Of a DNA stretch of 64,000 nt, positions 8,541 to 16,564 are shown one piece after another. The position numbers and the translations under genes were made by a program. The notes under the pieces are model-generated. The model did no database searches. It was not told the origin of the DNA and saw only the letters and a list, made by a program, of their open reading frames with translations. Source of the DNA: Hyalangium gracile (GTDB taxonomy: Bacteria > Myxococcota > Myxococcia > Myxococcales > Myxococcaceae); NCBI RefSeq assembly GCF_020103725.1, contig NZ_JAHXBG010000033.1:1-64000 (forward strand). Direction: 5' to 3'. Every line of letters starts with the position of its first letter. Positions within the stretch are counted from its first letter, which is position 1.

Positions 8541-9392
8541 ATGGTGACGGGTGTGAACACCCCTCGTTTCATCCCGGGCCATGAGCCCCCCGCTCGCGGT
8601 CGTGAGCAGGCCCTGCTCTTCGCCGCGCACGGGCTGGAGCTGCTCGTCGAGGAGCGCGATGGCGCCCTCTGCTTTCCCAAGGGCGCCGTGCTCCCGGAGC
8701 TGGCCCAGGCCGGGCACTTCCTCGGCACGCTGGATGGCGTGGACTGCTACGCGGCGCCCTACCCGAAAGGGCAGGAGCCGCCCCCGGGCCTGAAGCTGAT
8801 GGGCGCGCGCGGCCTGTTCCTCAAGGTGGACGAGGTGCTGCTCTCGGTCGCCGGCCGGGCCCTGGCCATCGCCGAGTGGGACATCACCCACCGCTTCTGC
8901 GGCCGGGACGGCACGCCCACGCAGCTGGTGCCCGGCGAGCGCTCGCGCAAGTGTCCCGCCTGCCGCACGCCGTTCTACCCGCGCATCTCCCCGGCCGTCA
9001 TCGTGCTCATCACCCGCGGGGACACCATGCTGCTGGCGCGCGCGCCACAGTTCCCCGAGCCCTTCTTCAGCACGCTGGCGGGCTTCGTGGAGCCCGGCGA
9101 GTCCCTGGAGGAGGCCGTGGCGCGCGAGGTGAAGGAGGAGGTCGGCGTGGAGCTCCAGAACCTGCGCTACTTCGGCAGCCAGCCGTGGCCCTTCGGGCGC
9201 TCGCTCATGGTGGGCTTCACCGCCGAGTACGCGGGCGGAGAGCTGCGCATCGACGGGCGGGAGATCGCCGAGGCGCGCTGGTTCACCATCGACGAGCTGC
9301 CGCGCATTCCTCCCCGCGTGAGCATCGCGCGAGCCCTCATCGACAGCTTCATCGCGAGGGTGAAGGCCAGCCGGGGGCCGCCGGCTCCGTAG
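8541..9392 (+). CDS. nudC: NADH pyrophosphatase NudC-type Nudix hydrolase
   Basis: Hydrolyses NADH to NMNH and AMP; family members also remove NAD caps from RNA. The 283-residue product has the Nudix box GFVEPGESLEEAVAREVKEEVGV (positions split here for reading: GFVEPGESLEE, then AVAREVKEEVGV) and the NudC specificity motif SQPWPFGRS shortly after it. The zinc ribbon is unusual. The first pair reads FCGRDG, with Asp where the family normally has the second Cys, while the second pair is intact (KCPACR). I prefer the ATG at 8541; the upstream ATG at 8487 would place codons inside the palindrome at 8482-8499. It converges on a small zinc-finger membrane protein gene. Confidence 0.88.
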   Translation: MVTGVNTPRFIPGHEPPARGREQALLFAAHGLELLVEERDGALCFPKGAVLPELAQAGHFLGTLDGVDCYAAPYPKGQEPPPGLKLMGARGLFLKVDEVLLSVAGRALAIAEWDITHRFCGRDGTPTQLVPGERSRKCPACRTPFYPRISPAVIVLITRGDTMLLARAPQFPEPFFSTLAGFVEPGESLEEAVAREVKEEVGVELQNLRYFGSQPWPFGRSLMVGFTAEYAGGELRIDGREIAEARWFTIDELPRIPPRVSIARALIDSFIARVKASRGPPAP

Positions 9393-9397
9393 CGCGC

Positions 9398-9862
9398 TCA
9401 CCCCAGAGGGCCACGGGAGCCGGGTCCCCAGGTGAAGTAGATGAACAGGCCGGGCAGCGCCCACAGCGCCGACAGCACCAGGTGCGCCACCCCCAGCGCG
9501 CGCGCCACCTTCGCCTGCGGGATGCCGCGCAGGGGCCCCTCGCCCCGCTCGATGCGGCGCAGCTCGCGCGTGGCCACCCGCATCGCGGCCACGCCCAGCA
9601 CCAGGTGGGGCACCGCCGCCAGGAACAGGACGAGCGGGAAGACGAAGATGCCGGCGATGCACCCGCCAATGAGCCACTTCACCGCCCGGGAGGGAGGCCC
9701 GTTCCTGCGCAGCCAGTCCATGCAGTCGGCGCAGAAGGCCTCCTCGCCCAGCACCTCCGTGCAGTCGCCGCACAGGAAGGTGCCGCAGCGCGAGCACGGC
9801 GCCACCGCGGCCGTGTCCGGGTGCCTCGCGCAGCGCGCGCCAGCGAGCTCAGGCGTGACGAT
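9398..9862 (-). CDS. small B-box-like zinc-finger membrane protein
   Basis: Zinc-finger head followed by two or three membrane segments (around IGGCIAGIFVFPLVLFLAAV and LGVAHLVLSALWALPGLFIYF). The orthodox start is GTG at 9805 (135 residues), but it cuts the finger. Reading upstream in frame gives ARCARHPDTAAVAPCSRCG, which supplies the CxxH pair that goes with CSRC, CGDC and CADC. No ATG, GTG or TTG exists before the in-frame TGA at about 9899. An ATC at 9862 sits 7 nt after GGGAGG, so I extend the gene to it. Function is unknown; such heads usually mediate metal or protein binding. Confidence 0.6.
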   Translation of the reverse strand: MVTPELAGARCARHPDTAAVAPCSRCGTFLCGDCTEVLGEEAFCADCMDWLRRNGPPSRAVKWLIGGCIAGIFVFPLVLFLAAVPHLVLGVAAMRVATRELRRIERGEGPLRGIPQAKVARALGVAHLVLSALWALPGLFIYFTWGPGSRGPLG

Positions 9863-9898
9863 GCACCACCTCCCTGCCGAGGCCTTGGCGCCCTGGGC

Positions 9899-10249
9899 TC
9901 AGTAGCCCGGCGGCAGGCCCGTCATCAGCCGGGCCAGGCCGTGCGTCCCCAGCCCCAGGAACACGGCCGCCAGCACCGAGCAGCCGAAGAAGCCCGCGAG
10001 GATGAGGTTCTTGCGCGGGTGCTCGAACTGACTGAAGGCGTAGAAGAGGATGTAGAAGGGGATGAGCAGCACCATCATCCCCGTGCCCACGCTGCGGCGG
10101 AACGCGTGGAGGAACAGGAAGAAGGCGCAGGCGACGGTGACGAGCCCGAAGAGGGCGGCGAGCGGCAGGAGCGGCACGGTGGCCCACAGATAACACGGTC
10201 CGGGCTTTGCGGCGGCCCCGAGCGCATATAAATGATGCTCACCCGCCAC
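9899..10249 (-). CDS. small membrane protein, function unknown
   Basis: 116 residues with three hydrophobic stretches (about 25-47, 58-74 and 82-103; for example VPLLPLAALFGLVTVACAFF). It starts with GTG at 10249. GGAGG is present but very close to this codon, so an internal GTG (VPLLPL) is an alternative. It lies upstream of, and in the same frame as, the zinc-finger membrane protein, separated by one TGA. The two may form a transcriptional unit. I do not recognise the family. Confidence 0.6.
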   Translation of the reverse strand: MAGEHHLYALGAAAKPGPCYLWATVPLLPLAALFGLVTVACAFFLFLHAFRRSVGTGMMVLLIPFYILFYAFSQFEHPRKNLILAGFFGCSVLAAVFLGLGTHGLARLMTGLPPGY

Positions 10250-10269
10250 CCCTCCGAGGTGCCCCTGCC

Positions 10270-10581
10270 ATGGCCAGGCTCAAGACGGTGCTCACCTTCA
10301 TGCTCGCCGGTGCCTTCCTGGGCAACCTCGTCGCGTCGCTGGCGGCCCCCCAGTTCATGGAGTGGTACAACTCCACCGCGCTGGCCACCCAGACGATGTG
10401 CAACCTGCCCGAGGTGGTGCGCAAGGTGACGGACGACCTCATCCGCGCCCAGCTCATCGGCTCGGGCATCGGCGCCGGGGCCTTCCTCGTGCTGGGCATC
10501 CTCTTCGTCCGGGCCCGCACCAAGAAGGAGCGGGCCACGCCGCCGCCGCCCGCGGCGCCCACTCCCACCGCCACGAACTGA
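10270..10581 (+). CDS. small two-TM membrane protein, function unknown
   Basis: 103 residues starting MARLKTVLTFMLAGAFLG. A first membrane segment spans about 5-25 and a second about 64-82 (LIGSGIGAGAFLVLGILFV). A basic stretch (RARTKKER) follows, then a Pro/Thr-rich tail. The basic stretch suggests the C-terminus is cytoplasmic. It is transcribed divergently from the preceding gene across a short AT-rich spacer (TATAAATGATG). No family recognised. Confidence 0.62.
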   Translation: MARLKTVLTFMLAGAFLGNLVASLAAPQFMEWYNSTALATQTMCNLPEVVRKVTDDLIRAQLIGSGIGAGAFLVLGILFVRARTKKERATPPPPAAPTPTATN

Positions 10582-10594
10582 AGCGCGCGCGCGC

Positions 10595-10972
10595 CTAGCG
10601 CGGGTGGACCAGGATGGACGTCCAGCTGATCAACGTGGCGTTCTCGGGGTCCTTGATCGTCACCTTCAGCACGAAGGTCCGCGGCGAGCTCACCTCGGGC
10701 GCCACCCAGCTCGGCTCTCGCACGGTGACGTCGCTGAACGAGCCGGCGGGCGCCAGCGGCTCCTGGAGCCAGTTGTAGACCAGCGGGTCCCCATCCTTGT
10801 CCGTCACCACGAGGTGCATCTGCACCTCGTCCCCGGAGGCCACGTCTCGCGAGGAGACCATGGGGCCCTCGGTGACCAACGGCGAGTTGTTGAAGCCCGT
10901 ACCGCACCCCGTCCCCAGCGCCGCCACCACCAGCAGCGCCACGACGGCCCAGCGTGAACTCGACGACTTCAT
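10595..10972 (-). CDS. lipoprotein with Ig/PKD-like fold
   Basis: 125 residues. The signal MKSSSSRWAVVALLVVAALG leads into the lipobox LGTGC, so this is a lipid-anchored envelope protein. The mature part resembles one Ig/PKD-like beta-sandwich (DKDGDPLVYNWLQEP, then SSPRTFVLKVTIKDPE), a module common in myxobacterial surface lipoproteins. GGAGG lies 7 nt before the ATG at 10972, which fixes this start over an upstream one at 11014. Role unknown. Confidence 0.75.
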   Translation of the reverse strand: MKSSSSRWAVVALLVVAALGTGCGTGFNNSPLVTEGPMVSSRDVASGDEVQMHLVVTDKDGDPLVYNWLQEPLAPAGSFSDVTVREPSWVAPEVSSPRTFVLKVTIKDPENATLISWTSILVHPR

Positions 10973-11080
10973 GGACGATCCTCCACTCACCTCATCCAGC
11001 TCTGGAGGGGACACGATGGCCCCACGAGCCGCACGTTACCCTTCCGGTCCCACACCCGCATGGGACTCAGGTCGAGGGTG

Positions 11081-12436
11081 TCACGCCGAGAGCAACTCCA
11101 CGGTGAAGCGCGCGCCTCCCTCCGGGCGGTTCTCCGCGCTCAGCGAGCCGCCGAACCCCTCCACGTACTCGCGCGAGAGCGCCAGCCCCAGCCCCGTGCC
11201 CTTGCCCTGCGCCTTGGTGGTGAAGAAGGGTGTGAACAGCCGCGGCAGGTGCTCGGGCGCGAAGCCCGGCCCGTTGTCCTCCAGCACCAGGCACACCCGC
11301 TCCCGCCGCGCCTGCACCTTGAGCGCCACCCGCGGCCCCGCCACGCGCGCCTCCTCCAGGGCGTCCGCCGCGTTGAGCAGCAGGTTGAGCAGCACCTGCC
11401 CCAGCCGCCGAGCGTCCGCCCGCACCAGCGGCACCTCGGGGGGCACCTCCACCTCCACCGCCAGCTTCTTGAGCCGCACCGAGGCCAGCCGCATGCTCTC
11501 CTCGATGACGGTCGGCAGCGGGCAGGGGCTCGGCTGGCGAGCGGCCTCGGCCTCCGTGGCGCCGCGCGCCATCCGCGTGAGGTCCTGGACGATCTGCTGG
11601 ATGCGCGCCACGCCCTCCTGCGTCTCCTTCAGCGCCGCCGCGTGGTCCGGCGTGAAGCGGCCCTCGCGCGGCAGCTCCTCCTGGAGGAAGCGCAGGTTGG
11701 CCTGGATGAAGGCCAGCGGGTTGTTCACCTCGTGCGCCACGCCGGCCACCAGCCGCCCCACCTGCGCCAGCCGGTCCGCCTCCTGCGCCCGCTGCTGCGT
11801 GGCGCTCAGCGCCTCCTGCGTGGCCCGCCGGTGGGACTCGGCCTCCGCGCGCTCGCGCTTCATCCGCGCGTAGAAGTACGAGGCCTGCACCGCCACCAGC
11901 CCCGAGGCGCCGATGAGCAGCCCCCACGTGGCCACCCGCGACACCGGCTGCCCCTCCAGCACCAGCAGCGTGAGCCCCGACACCAGGCAGGCCACCGCGC
12001 TCCACAGCGAGCGGTACACCGCCCCCATCGACAGGGAGATGCCCATCATCGGCAGCGCGCACAGCCACGCGAACGTGGGGCTCTGGCTGCCTCCCAGCCG
12101 CCAGATGACCAGCGACAGGCAGACGTTGGGCAGCAGCAGCCCGGTGATGAGCCACCCCACCATGCCGCGGCGCACGGGCGACACCACGCGGTGCACCACC
12201 CACAGGCTCGCCAGCGTCAGCACCGCCCAGCTGGCGCGGATGGCCAGCGTGTCCCACGGCACCCGGGCCGGCGAGGACAGCACGTCGATGCCCCAGAAGG
12301 GCAGGTTCGTGGTGGCCATTCCCACCACCGCGCGCTCCCGCTTCAGCGCGGAGCCTCGCGCGCTGGCGTCCGACGCGGCCTGCGGCTGGGCGGGTTCCCC
12401 CTCACTGCGGGGCACGGAATCCAAGAGAAAGCTCAC
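11081..12436 (-). CDS. multi-pass membrane histidine kinase
   Basis: 451 residues. About six hydrophobic segments lie between 65 and 195 (for example ASWAVLTLASLWVV and GLLIGASGLVAVQASYF), followed by a short coiled linker, HisKA (GRLVAGVAHEVNNPLAFIQ) and a full HATPase (LLNLLLNAADAL, DNGPGFAPEHL, FFTTKAQGKGTGLGLALS). The membrane part has no recognisable periplasmic domain, so the signal may be sensed in the membrane. No receiver gene is adjacent (orphan kinase). An AT-rich stretch at 12440-12470 is the probable promoter. Confidence 0.9.
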   Translation of the reverse strand: MSFLLDSVPRSEGEPAQPQAASDASARGSALKRERAVVGMATTNLPFWGIDVLSSPARVPWDTLAIRASWAVLTLASLWVVHRVVSPVRRGMVGWLITGLLLPNVCLSLVIWRLGGSQSPTFAWLCALPMMGISLSMGAVYRSLWSAVACLVSGLTLLVLEGQPVSRVATWGLLIGASGLVAVQASYFYARMKRERAEAESHRRATQEALSATQQRAQEADRLAQVGRLVAGVAHEVNNPLAFIQANLRFLQEELPREGRFTPDHAAALKETQEGVARIQQIVQDLTRMARGATEAEAARQPSPCPLPTVIEESMRLASVRLKKLAVEVEVPPEVPLVRADARRLGQVLLNLLLNAADALEEARVAGPRVALKVQARRERVCLVLEDNGPGFAPEHLPRLFTPFFTTKAQGKGTGLGLALSREYVEGFGGSLSAENRPEGGARFTVELLSA

Positions 12437-12563
12437 TTCCCACTGATTTCAGGATTTTTAGCAAAATCCATTCTCACGGCGAGCCATGAGCGTCAAGTAC
12501 CCGAAATCACAGTTGTATGCCCCCCAGGCGAGCGAGCGAGCCGCTGTGGAGCGGCGCGTCGCC

Positions 12564-12854
12564 TCAGGCCCGTGAAGGGGCGCGCCGGCGTCGGCGCACG
12601 GGGGCAATCAGCTGGAGCTTCTCGAGCCGGGACAGGCGCTTGAGGGCGGCCTCGCGGCGCAGGGCGGCGCTTCGGTCCTCCGCGGGCTCGCTCCACACCA
12701 GCGTCACTGGCAGGCGGGCCCGGGTGTACGCGGCGCCCTTGCCCCGCCCGTGCGTGGCCACCCGGCGCTCCAGGTCGTTGGTGGCGCCGGTGTAGAGCGT
12801 CCCATCCCGGCAGCGCAGCATGTAGACGGTCCAACCGCCAGAGGCGTCCGACAC
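12564..12854 (-). CDS. GIY-YIG domain protein (UPF0213/YhbQ-type)
   Basis: Small single-domain GIY-YIG protein of 96 residues. Near the start it reads WTVYMLRCRDGTLYTGATND, matching the GIY...YIG core with Tyr and Arg in place, and it ends in the basic tail typical of this family. Members are presumed structure-specific nucleases, but their biological role is poorly defined. I chose the GTG at 12854 because longer versions run over the stop of the upstream CBS gene and add only low-complexity sequence. Confidence 0.85.
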   Translation of the reverse strand: MSDASGGWTVYMLRCRDGTLYTGATNDLERRVATHGRGKGAAYTRARLPVTLVWSEPAEDRSAALRREAALKRLSRLEKLQLIAPVRRRRRAPSRA

Positions 12855-12879
12855 GCGCGCGACTCTACCGCAACGGCGC

Positions 12880-13200
12880 TCAGTTGCTGGAGGGCTGCTC
12901 CGCCCACTCCCAGCCCACCGCGAGGGGCAACCGGATTCCCTCCCACGGCTCCTCTTCTTCCTCGGGCAGGCCACACCCGGCCATCACCTCGGAGACGAGG
13001 AGGAGCGGATCATCTTCCCAGGCTTCGAGAATGTGAGCCTCGCTGATCAGCCCCAGGAGCGCTCCCGTCTCTTCCACGACAGGAAGCAGCCGAAGCTGGT
13101 GCTCCTTCATGACCCGCAGGGCACACAGAAGCGTGTCTGTGGGTAAAACGGTGACAGTAACCGATGCCGTCATTTCCTCGCTCATCCCGTGCTGCTGCAT
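12880..13200 (-). CDS. single CBS-domain protein
   Basis: 106 residues with one CBS motif (about 14-66): VTVLPTDTLLCALRVMKEHQ, then LRLLPVVEETGALLGLISEAHILEAW read as two halves, and an acidic segment (PEEEEEPWE). CBS domains normally work as pairs, so this protein probably dimerises to bind an adenosyl ligand. GGGAGG lies 7 nt before the ATG at 13200. The gene precedes the GIY-YIG gene by 25 bp on the same strand. Confidence 0.75.
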   Translation of the reverse strand: MQQHGMSEEMTASVTVTVLPTDTLLCALRVMKEHQLRLLPVVEETGALLGLISEAHILEAWEDDPLLLVSEVMAGCGLPEEEEEPWEGIRLPLAVGWEWAEQPSSN

Positions 13201-13345
13201 CTCAAGGCCTCCCAAGCCAATCTGCAGGGGAGTACTGCAACGGGCCTGCCGACCCAATTAATTGCTCACTTTTCAACGGGGCGCCCGACCTGCCAGGGCG
13301 TAAGCTCCAGGCGTGAGGCGAATCCAGACGCCGAGGCTGGTCCGC

Positions 13346-14365
13346 ATGGCGGACCTCTTCTCCAAGGCGGTGAGCCGTAGCGGCGAGGGGCTGCTGACGC
13401 TGCCGTTCCGGCCGGACGAGCTGTACCGGGTGCCCACGGATGACGGGGCGGGCATCGCCCTGGGGCGCTACCACGCGCGCGGCGAGCGCCGGTACGCCCA
13501 GCCCGTCATCCTCTGCCACGGGCTGGGCGCCAATCGCTTCCACATGGACTTCGACGAGCGCTACAGCCTGGCCCGGTACCTGGCGCGCGCCGGCTTCGAG
13601 ACGTGGGTGATGGAGCTGCGCGGCCGGGGGCTGGCCGGGAGCGCCTCGGACTTCACCTTTGATGATCAGGCCGAGCACGACGTGCGCACCGCGGTGCGTA
13701 CGGTGGTTTCTACCGGGGCCAAGGAGGTGCTCTGGGTGGGACACTCCAAGGGCGGGCTGATGCTCTATGCCCACCTGGCACGCAACCCGCAGGCGCCGGT
13801 GCGGGCCGCGGTGACGATGGGCAGCCCGTTCACCTTCGCGGTACAGCCGGGCCTGCGCATCTTCATGAAGCGCATCGAGCCGCTGCTGCGGCTGGCCACC
13901 ATCCCCACGCGGCGGATTACGAACATCGCCTTCCTGGGCGCGCCGCCGGGGCCGATGACGCGGTACATGATGCTGGCCGACAACATGGATCCGGACGTGG
14001 TGCGCCGGGCCCTGGCCAACGTGCCCTCGGACCTGGCCGGGGGCGTGGTGCGGCAGTTCGCGCGGTGGATCGACACGCACGCCTTCACCACCTACGACGG
14101 GAGCTTCGACTACCGGGTACCGCTGGCCGAGGTGCGCGTGCCCTTCCTGCTGCTGGGTGGGAGCCGGGACTTGCTGGCGCCGCCGCTGGCGGTGGCGCGG
14201 GCCAAGGAGCACCTCGGCGGGCCGGTGAAGCTGGTGATCGCCGGCAGGGCGCACGGCTTCGCGGAGGACTACGGCCACGCGGACCTGGTGCTGGGCCGCC
14301 GCGCGCCGGACGAAATCTTCCCGCTGGTGGAGACGTTCCTCTCCGCGCACGCGACCCGCGCCTGA
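13346..14365 (+). CDS. alpha/beta hydrolase
   Basis: 339-residue serine hydrolase. The oxyanion region is CHGLGANRFHMDF, the nucleophile elbow GHSKGG (Ser), the acid is probably Asp in GGSRDLLAPP, and the catalytic His lies in GRAHGFAEDYGH. The WVMELRGRGLAGSAS stretch is typical of lipase or lysophospholipase-like members. No signal peptide is visible, so it is probably cytoplasmic. GTG at 13313 would add 11 residues; ATG at 13346 with GAGG 9 nt upstream is preferred. Substrate unknown. Confidence 0.85.
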   Translation: MADLFSKAVSRSGEGLLTLPFRPDELYRVPTDDGAGIALGRYHARGERRYAQPVILCHGLGANRFHMDFDERYSLARYLARAGFETWVMELRGRGLAGSASDFTFDDQAEHDVRTAVRTVVSTGAKEVLWVGHSKGGLMLYAHLARNPQAPVRAAVTMGSPFTFAVQPGLRIFMKRIEPLLRLATIPTRRITNIAFLGAPPGPMTRYMMLADNMDPDVVRRALANVPSDLAGGVVRQFARWIDTHAFTTYDGSFDYRVPLAEVRVPFLLLGGSRDLLAPPLAVARAKEHLGGPVKLVIAGRAHGFAEDYGHADLVLGRRAPDEIFPLVETFLSAHATRA

Positions 14366-14422
14366 GCCGGTGGCTTCGGTTGTTCAGGCCCGCTCGTCGT
14401 GCTAGCCCGAGCGCCCGCCTCC

Positions 14423-15445
14423 ATGCCCGCCCCTCTTCGCTCCCTGCTCCTGCTCTCGCTGATGCTCGCGGCGTGCGAGCGCGCTCCGGCGCCCGGCCGC
14501 GCCGTGGTGGACGTGCGGCACACCCGCCAGGAGGGCGGCACGCCGGTGGCGCGCTGGCAGGGAGACAGCCTCAGCGCCGAGGCCCTGGAGCAGCGCTTCC
14601 TGGAGATGAGCCCGGCGCTGCGCGAGCGCTACCAGACGCCGGAGGCGAAGCGCGAGTACGTGGAGAGCGTGGCCCGCTTCGAGCTGCTCACGCGCGAGGC
14701 CATCGCCCGAGGGCTGCAGGATGACCCCGAGGTGATGGCCAGCCTGAAGCGCGCGCTGGTGAACCGGCTGATGCGCCAGCAGCTGGAGCAGGCCCCCGCC
14801 ACCGTCACGGACGCGGAGGTGGCCGAGGCCTACGCGCGCCAGCGGGCGGACTTCTCGCGGCCCGCCCAGGTGCGCCTCTCGCACATCTTCCTGGCCGCGC
14901 CTCGGGGTGACGCCGCGAAGGTGGCCGCCGCCCGGACGAAGGCGGAGGAGCTGATGAAGCAGCTGCGCGCGCTGCCGCCCACGGACTTCGACACCTTCCG
15001 GAAGCTGGCGCGCGAGCAGAGCGAGGAGCCGCGCTCCCAGCCGCTGGAGGGAGACATGCGCTTCCTCACCGACGAGGCGCTCGCCCGCGCGTACGGGCCC
15101 GAGGTGCTCGAGGCGACACGCGGGCTGACGGAGTCCGGCGCCCTGGTGGGCCCCGTGCAGACGGAGCAGGGCCTGCACCTGCTCAAGCTCCAGGGGCGAC
15201 TGCCGGCGGTGGACCTCTCGCTGGAGGAGGTGCGCGAGCAGCTGGCCGAACGGCTGCGCGGCGCGAAGCAGACCCGGGCCTGGGCGGACTTCCTCGAGGA
15301 CGTCGCCCGCCGCCAGGCGCTCTCCATCGACGAGGGCATGCTCTCGCGGGTGAAGGTGGATGTGTCAGCGCCCATGCGCGCACCTTCGGGGCCCATGCCG
15401 GGCACGGTGCCTGCCCCCCTCGCTTCCGGGGGAGGGATGCCATGA
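14423..15445 (+). CDS. parvulin-type peptidylprolyl isomerase lipoprotein
   Basis: 340 residues. Signal MPAPLRSLLLLSLMLAAC with lipobox LAAC, so anchored in the envelope. A SurA/PrsA-like helical N-part is followed by a PpiC rotamase domain (about 145-265) beginning VRLSHIFLAAPRG. The core GGDLGF of the family reads EGDMRFL here, and the domain closes with GPVQTEQGLHLLKLQGR. It is the first of three consecutive foldase genes and probably helps fold outer-membrane or secreted proteins. The altered core may reduce isomerase activity, leaving a chaperone role. Confidence 0.87.
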   Translation: MPAPLRSLLLLSLMLAACERAPAPGRAVVDVRHTRQEGGTPVARWQGDSLSAEALEQRFLEMSPALRERYQTPEAKREYVESVARFELLTREAIARGLQDDPEVMASLKRALVNRLMRQQLEQAPATVTDAEVAEAYARQRADFSRPAQVRLSHIFLAAPRGDAAKVAAARTKAEELMKQLRALPPTDFDTFRKLAREQSEEPRSQPLEGDMRFLTDEALARAYGPEVLEATRGLTESGALVGPVQTEQGLHLLKLQGRLPAVDLSLEEVREQLAERLRGAKQTRAWADFLEDVARRQALSIDEGMLSRVKVDVSAPMRAPSGPMPGTVPAPLASGGGMP

Positions 15446-15519
15446 AGGCAACCTTGCCAGGCGGAGGGGCGGGGAGGACCGTTGCCCTTCTGCCGCGTCC
15501 CTCGTAGAGGAAAGCCTGC

Positions 15520-16515
15520 ATGCGCCCCTTTCCTACCCGTTCCTCCTCGCTCCTCCTCGTCCTGGCGCTCGGCGCCGTGGGCGCGGTGGGCTGCAACAAG
15601 CCCCCTCAGCAGGAGCCGGACGACAGCGTGGTGGCCACGGTGAATGGCGAGGTGCTCAGTCGCGCCGAGTTCGAGCTGGAGCTGTCGCGGGAGCTGTCCT
15701 CCTCCGAGGCCCCGGAGCGCACGCCGGAGGAGATCGAGCCCTTCAAGCGGGCGCTGGTGGACTCGCTGGTGAAGCGGATGCTGCTCTTGCAGGAGGCCAA
15801 GCTGCAGAACATCACCGTCACGCCGGAGGAGGTGGACCGGCAGATGCTGCGGCTGACGGGGGACTACCCCACGGACAGCTTCAGCGACGCGCTGGCGCAG
15901 GGGCAGCTGTCGCTGTCGGAATTGCGCGCGCGTGAGTCCCAGCGGCTCATCATCGAGAAGCTCTTCTCGATGCACGTGTACGCGCGCGTGGCGGTGACGG
16001 AGGAGGAGCTGCGCGCGTACTACACGGCGCACGAGTCGGAGTTCCAGGAGCCCGAGCAGGTGCACGCGGCACAGCTGGTGGTGAAGGGGCTGGACGAGGC
16101 GAAGCGGGTGCAGGCGCAGCTGAAGGCGGGCAAGAAGTTCGCGGACCTGGCGCGCCGCTACTCGCTGAGCGCGGACGCGAAGGTGGGAGGAGACCTGGGC
16201 TTCTTCCCGCGCGGGCAGATGCCGCCGGCGTTCGACGCGGTGGTCTTCAACATGCGGCCGGGACAGGTGTCGGACGTGGTGTCCACGGAGTACGGCTACC
16301 ACCTGTTCAAGGTCATCGAGTTCAAGCCCGGACGGAAGCATGAGTTCGCCGAGGTGCGCGGGCAGGTGGAGTCGCGCATCGTGGCGAAGAAGCAGTCCGA
16401 GGCGCAGGAGGCCTTCGAGAAGGAGCTGCAGGCGAAGGCGAAGGTCTGGGTGAACGAGTCGGCGCTGCAGGCCATCCGTGGAAGGCCTGTACCGCAGCCG
16501 ACCGTGGCGAAGTAG
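15520..16515 (+). CDS. parvulin-type peptidylprolyl isomerase lipoprotein
   Basis: 331 residues. Signal MRPFPTRSSSLLLVLALG, lipobox AVGC near residue 25. An N-terminal chaperone-like region (VATVNGEVLSRAEFELEL) is followed by a PpiC domain (about 180-275) with the canonical core GGDLGFFPRGQMPPAFDAV and STEYGYHLFKV. GAGGAAAG precedes the ATG. It follows its paralogue by 74 bp and precedes the SurA-like gene by 49 bp, suggesting one envelope-folding operon. Confidence 0.9.
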   Translation: MRPFPTRSSSLLLVLALGAVGAVGCNKPPQQEPDDSVVATVNGEVLSRAEFELELSRELSSSEAPERTPEEIEPFKRALVDSLVKRMLLLQEAKLQNITVTPEEVDRQMLRLTGDYPTDSFSDALAQGQLSLSELRARESQRLIIEKLFSMHVYARVAVTEEELRAYYTAHESEFQEPEQVHAAQLVVKGLDEAKRVQAQLKAGKKFADLARRYSLSADAKVGGDLGFFPRGQMPPAFDAVVFNMRPGQVSDVVSTEYGYHLFKVIEFKPGRKHEFAEVRGQVESRIVAKKQSEAQEAFEKELQAKAKVWVNESALQAIRGRPVPQPTVAK

Positions 16516-16564
16516 AACGGGCTCTTGGGCCTCGGGGTTGCCTGGGGCCGGCATGAGGGACGAG

